Shown here piece by piece: positions 60,634 through 64,000 of a stretch of 64,000 nucleotides of DNA. The position numbers and the translations under genes were made by a program. Positions within the stretch are counted from its first letter, which is position 1. Each line of letters starts with the position of its first letter. The stretch spans positions 62,001-126,000 of the forward strand of contig NZ_QGKR01000149.1 of assembly GCF_003172955.1 (NCBI RefSeq), given 5' to 3'. Below the pieces are notes generated by a model. It saw only the letters and a program-made list of their open reading frames with translations. It searched no databases and was not told where the DNA came from. This DNA is from Micromonospora acroterricola. Lineage in GTDB: Bacteria > Actinomycetota > Actinomycetes > Mycobacteriales > Micromonosporaceae.

Positions 60634-61965
60634 TCAGCCGGCAGGCTGTCCGAGGCCAGGCTCGCCCCGCCCGGACTCGGCGCCTTCGGCCTCCTCGGCG
60701 AGCGCTCTGCGGAGCCGGCGCCGCTGCCCTCGGCTGACCGCGAACTCCACCACTGCGGTGACGAGGCAGACGACCGCCAGCCACACCAGGGTCCGTGCGG
60801 CTGAGATCCGGCCGGTGACGGGGAGCATCGCGAGCAGCACCGCCGCCGCGACGAGGCGGGGCCAGACGACCACGCGTACCTGCCGGCTGAGCCGCCACTG
60901 GAAGGCCGCGTGCGCCACGAGGAAGAGCGCAACCCCGCCGTACATGGCGTACCGGCCCAGCGGGTCGAGCGGGTCGCCCTGCCGGTAGGTGTGCGCGGCG
61001 ACAATCAGCGAGGGAGTGTGCTTCAGGCCGAGGGCCAGCAGGATCACCCCGGCAATCATCGGCAGGTGCAGGTAGCTGTAGCCGTCCCGGGCGAGGGCCA
61101 CCCGTCGGGCCGGGCTGGCCTCGCGAAGCGCGTGTTCGCCGACGAGCGCGGAGAGGTCGAAGTAGATCCATTCAAGGGCGCCGGCAACCACGACGGCGAG
61201 CAACGAGGCCACCATCAGACCAGTGGTGTTGGGCAGGTCGGTTCCCGCGATGCCGATCGCGACCAGTACCTCGCCCAGGGACACGATGATGATCAGGCCG
61301 TGCCGTTCCGTCCAGTGGCGCGCGGAGAAGATCGTACGCTCGGAGACCCGCACGGCCATGCCAACTCCGTAGTCCACGGCGACCGCGATCGCCCAGAGCG
61401 CGACCTGACCGATCCGCACCGTGGGCTCGTCGAGCCTGGACCGGGGCAGCAGCGCGGCAGCCAGCAGCAGAGCGGTGGCGACCAGCATCGGAGTGACCAG
61501 CGCGACCCGGTCCCGGCGGCGCAACGCGGGAGAGGCGTACCACCGCAACGCGAGGTACAACACCCGCAAGGTGACGAAGCAGGCGACGAAGACCAGGGGC
61601 GTGTACAGCCCGCCGGGGAGGTCGGTGAACGCCTCTCGTGTGCTGACCGCGAGCGCGAACATCACCGGCGTCACGGCCAACAGCACCAGTCGGGACAGGC
61701 CGTAGTTCGCGCGCACCCGGTTACCGAGCCAGGCGAAGATCGACCAGGACCACCACATCAGGGTCAGGACCAGCAGCCCGTGCAGCACGCCGAGGAAGCT
61801 GTTCTCCGCCGTCATGAGCGTGGTGACCTGAATGAAGGCGAAAACAAAGACCAGGTCGAAGAAGATCTCCTCGGTGGTCACCCGGGTCTTCTCGGTGACC
61901 GGCCGCAGCCCCCGGCGCAGAGGTCGGGCCGGCAGGCCGGGCGCGGTCGCGTCAGGCACGGCCAT
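60634..61965 (-). CDS. Low-temperature-requirement A (LtrA) family membrane protein
   Basis: 443 residues with about ten to twelve hydrophobic helices. It opens with EKTRVTTEEIFFDLVFVFAFIQVTTLM and later has ARHWTERHGLIIIVSLGEVLVAIGIA, both hallmark LtrA segments (PF06772 type). LtrA proteins are polytopic membrane proteins of unknown transport function, named from a cold-sensitive Listeria mutant. ATG 61965. Confidence 0.9.
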   Translation of the reverse strand: MAVPDATAPGLPARPLRRGLRPVTEKTRVTTEEIFFDLVFVFAFIQVTTLMTAENSFLGVLHGLLVLTLMWWSWSIFAWLGNRVRANYGLSRLVLLAVTPVMFALAVSTREAFTDLPGGLYTPLVFVACFVTLRVLYLALRWYASPALRRRDRVALVTPMLVATALLLAAALLPRSRLDEPTVRIGQVALWAIAVAVDYGVGMAVRVSERTIFSARHWTERHGLIIIVSLGEVLVAIGIAGTDLPNTTGLMVASLLAVVVAGALEWIYFDLSALVGEHALREASPARRVALARDGYSYLHLPMIAGVILLALGLKHTPSLIVAAHTYRQGDPLDPLGRYAMYGGVALFLVAHAAFQWRLSRQVRVVVWPRLVAAAVLLAMLPVTGRISAARTLVWLAVVCLVTAVVEFAVSRGQRRRLRRALAEEAEGAESGRGEPGLGQPAG

Positions 61966-62101
61966 CGGGGACGAGCCGGAGTGCCACCGGGACGGTCACT
62001 GCGCCTTTTCGCCATCGGGCCCGCACGGCGCTGCCTTCCCAGCCGCGACGAGGGCAAACGCGCAAGGGCTCCCCAGGTGCCTGCGCCAGCAGGCCGGACG
62101 G

Positions 62102-62284
62102 CTACTCCTCCGGGACGCGCGGCCCAACCTCGCCCCGCCTCAGGTGCTCCGCGTTGCGGTCGGCTTCGCTGTCGGCGTGCGCAGCCCCGGAGGCCGGATC
62201 CGTCGTTCGGCGCCCCTCGGCGTCCTGATACACCTCGCCGGTCTCGAGGGCTCTCTCCTGCTGGCTCTGCTCAGGCGTTGTCAT
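62102..62284 (-). CDS. Small hydrophilic hypothetical protein
   Basis: 60 residues, very polar (MTTPEQSQQERALETGEVYQDAEGRRTTDPASGAAHADSEADRNAEHLRRGEVGP...). Short, disordered, charge-rich proteins of this type are common in actinobacteria. Start at 62284 chosen over a frame 33 nt longer. No family recognised. Confidence 0.55.
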   Translation of the reverse strand: MTTPEQSQQERALETGEVYQDAEGRRTTDPASGAAHADSEADRNAEHLRRGEVGPRVPEE

Positions 62285-62444
62285 GACCGCCCAACTACCC
62301 TCCGGCCGCACCAGCAAACAGCCACCCGGCAGTCCCCGCTGGCACCCCCTCGGCCGGGCGACCCTCCATTGCCGCTCATCGATTCATGGCAAGAACCTTC
62401 GTAGCGCCCACTGCCAACGTTTCTTTCATTGGAGGCAACCTTGG

Positions 62445-64000
62445 TCAGTGGCGCGGCCAGCGGCCGAGGACGGCCGCCGCGCCGCCGCCCCGGCGTTCCG
62501 GCTCGGCCACGGCCACCATCCTGCCGTCGCGGAGGAACTCGATGCCGGTGGCGGCGCCGAGCTCCGTCGTCGGTGTGAGGACGTGTCCCGGCGGCAAGCC
62601 GTCGGCGTACGCGGCGACGAAGGCCGGCTCGGCCTGGGTCGCGGCGCCGTTGCGTTGGGACGCCCGCGGCGCGGCCAGCGCCTCGGGCAGCGCCATGCCG
62701 AGGTCGATCCGGTTGACCAGCGTCTGCAGGACGGTGGTGATGATCGTCGCGCCTCCGGGCGTACCCACGGCCAGGAACGGCCGTCCGTCGGTCAGCACGA
62801 TCGTCGGCGACATGGAGCTGCGCGGCCGTTTGCCCGGCCCCGGCAGGTTGGGGTCGGGCGCGGTGCCCTGGGTCGGGGTGAAGTTGAAGTCGGTCAGCTC
62901 GTTGTTGAGCAGGAAACCCCGATCGGGTACGACCATCCCGTTGCCACCGGTCGCCTCGATGGTCAGCGTGTACTCCACCACGTTGCCCCAGCGGTCGGCG
63001 ACGGTCAGGTTGGTCGTGCCCGTGCGGTCGTCCCGGGTGTCGGCGACAGTCGCCGCCGGGCAGCCGCCGTACGCGCCGTCGGGGACGCCCGGTGCGACCG
63101 GCTTCGGCAGCGCCGCCGCCGAGTCGATCCGGCACGCTCGTTCGGCGGCGTAACCGTCGCTGAGCAGCTCGCGGAGCACCTGGCGCGGGGTGTGGTCGCC
63201 GACGTAGCGGTTCCGGTCGGCGAACGCCAGCGCGCTGGCCTCCAGGTAGTGGTGCATGGCCTGGGTCGCGGTCATCGATCGCAGGTCGAACCGTTCGAGG
63301 ATGTTGAGCGCCTCCCCGACGGCGGTGCCTCCGCTCGACGGGGTCGCCATGCCGTACACCTCGAAGCCGCGGTAGTCCGACCGGGTGGGCGCGGGGAAGC
63401 GGGTGCGGTAGCCGGCGAGGTCCGCCGAGGTCATTCCGGCCGGGCGGATCGGGTACGGCCACGACGCGGCCGGCTGCTCCGCCACCGGTGGGCGCTGCAC
63501 GGTGGCGACCACGTCGCGGCCGACCTCGCCCCGGTAGAACACGTCGGTGCCTCGCCCGGCGATCAGCCGGTAGGTCGAGGCGAGGTCGGGGTTACGGAAG
63601 GTGGCGCCGACCGCCGGCGGCCGGCCGCGCGGCAGGTAGAGCTCGCTGGTGGAGCTGAACTGCCCGAAGGCGGCCTGGTTCTCGGCAATCTGGCCGGCGA
63701 ACGTCTCGTCGACGGTGAAGCCGGCCTCCGCGACCCGCGCGGCGGGCCGGAGCATCTGCGCCAGCGACCGGGTTCCCCAGCGGTCCAGCGCGTCCCGCCA
63801 GGTGAGCAGGGTGCCGGGAACACCGACCGACAGCCCACTGATCCGGGCCTCGTCAAAGGGGTACGGCTGCCCGGTGGCCGGGTCGACGAAGATCGTCTCG
63901 GTCGTCGACGCCGGCGCCGCCTCGCGGCCGTCGATGGTCTGCACCCGACCGGTACGCGTGTCGTAGTAGACGAAGAAGCCACCGCCGCCGATGCCGGCCG
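62445..64000 (-). CDS. ggt: Gamma-glutamyltransferase (5' end outside window)
   Basis: At least 518 codons; the frame stays open to the right edge, where AGIGGGGFFVYYD followed by RTGRVQTIDGREAAP is the N-terminal Ntn-hydrolase landmark of GGT. The start codon and signal peptide therefore lie beyond 64000. It has the autoprocessing Thr nucleophile in DRTGTTNLTVADRWGN, the lid-side segment GMVVPDRGFLLNNELTDF and the oxyanion-region SSMSPTIV. GGT cleaves the gamma-glutamyl bond of glutathione and related compounds. The internal GTG at 63944 is not the start. Confidence 0.92.
   Translation of the reverse strand, partial: AGIGGGGFFVYYDTRTGRVQTIDGREAAPASTTETIFVDPATGQPYPFDEARISGLSVGVPGTLLTWRDALDRWGTRSLAQMLRPAARVAEAGFTVDETFAGQIAENQAAFGQFSSTSELYLPRGRPPAVGATFRNPDLASTYRLIAGRGTDVFYRGEVGRDVVATVQRPPVAEQPAASWPYPIRPAGMTSADLAGYRTRFPAPTRSDYRGFEVYGMATPSSGGTAVGEALNILERFDLRSMTATQAMHHYLEASALAFADRNRYVGDHTPRQVLRELLSDGYAAERACRIDSAAALPKPVAPGVPDGAYGGCPAATVADTRDDRTGTTNLTVADRWGNVVEYTLTIEATGGNGMVVPDRGFLLNNELTDFNFTPTQGTAPDPNLPGPGKRPRSSMSPTIVLTDGRPFLAVGTPGGATIITTVLQTLVNRIDLGMALPEALAAPRASQRNGAATQAEPAFVAAYADGLPPGHVLTPTTELGAATGIEFLRDGRMVAVAEPERRGGGAAAVLGRWPRH

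Overview
The window is very GC-rich, gene-dense DNA that uses many GTG starts and ATGA/GTGA stop-start overlaps. It carries a SigE-family sigma factor, a type VII-type EccC ATPase, a Pkn-type kinase, Tat and Sec secreted enzymes and a rifampin phosphotransferase. This points to a filamentous actinomycete, most likely Micromonosporaceae (Micromonospora-like). That placement is inference from gene content and style; no rRNA or tRNA gene was seen. Both ends cut through genes: a GH11 xylanase on the left and a gamma-glutamyltransferase on the right.

Layout. 1-12.1 kb: xylanase, membrane Ser/Thr kinase, small oxidoreductase and regulator genes, a GH15 enzyme, a quinone-oxidoreductase-like gene divergent from its probable TetR regulator (twin 17-bp palindromes between them), and an alkyl-DHAP-synthase-like flavoprotein. 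12.1-20.6 kb: AlkD-like repair protein, an ABC-F ATPase behind a leader peptide, a large secreted hydrolase, then a small accessory patch (IS3 transposase scrap, HTH plus coiled-coil protein, repeated dyads). 20.7-25.4 kb: sigma factor with a membrane-anchored partner, an RsbQ-RsbP-like signalling pair, and a MerR-like protein. 26-33.1 kb: methionine aminopeptidase divergent from a small HTH protein, a Tat-exported PhoX-type phosphatase, OsmC and VOC proteins, and rifampin phosphotransferase Rph with an upstream rifamycin-associated element (RAE). 33.2-42.1 kb: assorted single enzymes and a MerR/methyltransferase divergent pair. 42.2-47.8 kb: a caspase domain fused to a complete EccC-type ATPase chain, preceded by an EACC1-like gene and facing two small helical, ESX-substrate-like genes. 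48.1-54.0 kb: LysR regulator and a five-gene operon joining a polar amino-acid ABC importer to a D-aminoacylase and a class A beta-lactamase fold protein. 54.3-64 kb: TraR/DksA zinc-finger protein with a possible attenuator, a two-component system, secreted metallophosphoesterase, MBL hydrolase, LtrA and GGT.

The most exciting locus is 42.2-47.8 kb. The protein at 42989-47338 has an N-terminal caspase-like domain with an intact His/Cys dyad. This is followed by four FtsK/EccC-type NTPase modules, without the transmembrane anchor of canonical EccC. EACC1 proteins are known from comparative genomics as constant partners of caspase-type effectors in multicellular bacteria. A substrate-recognising secretion motor joined to a protease suggests a soluble, peptide- or WXG-triggered conflict or cell-death device; this function is inference. 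Second-tier points are Rph with its RAE, the ABC-F leader, the RsbQ/RsbP pair, the transporter-D-aminoacylase operon and the attenuator-like hairpin before traR/dksA.
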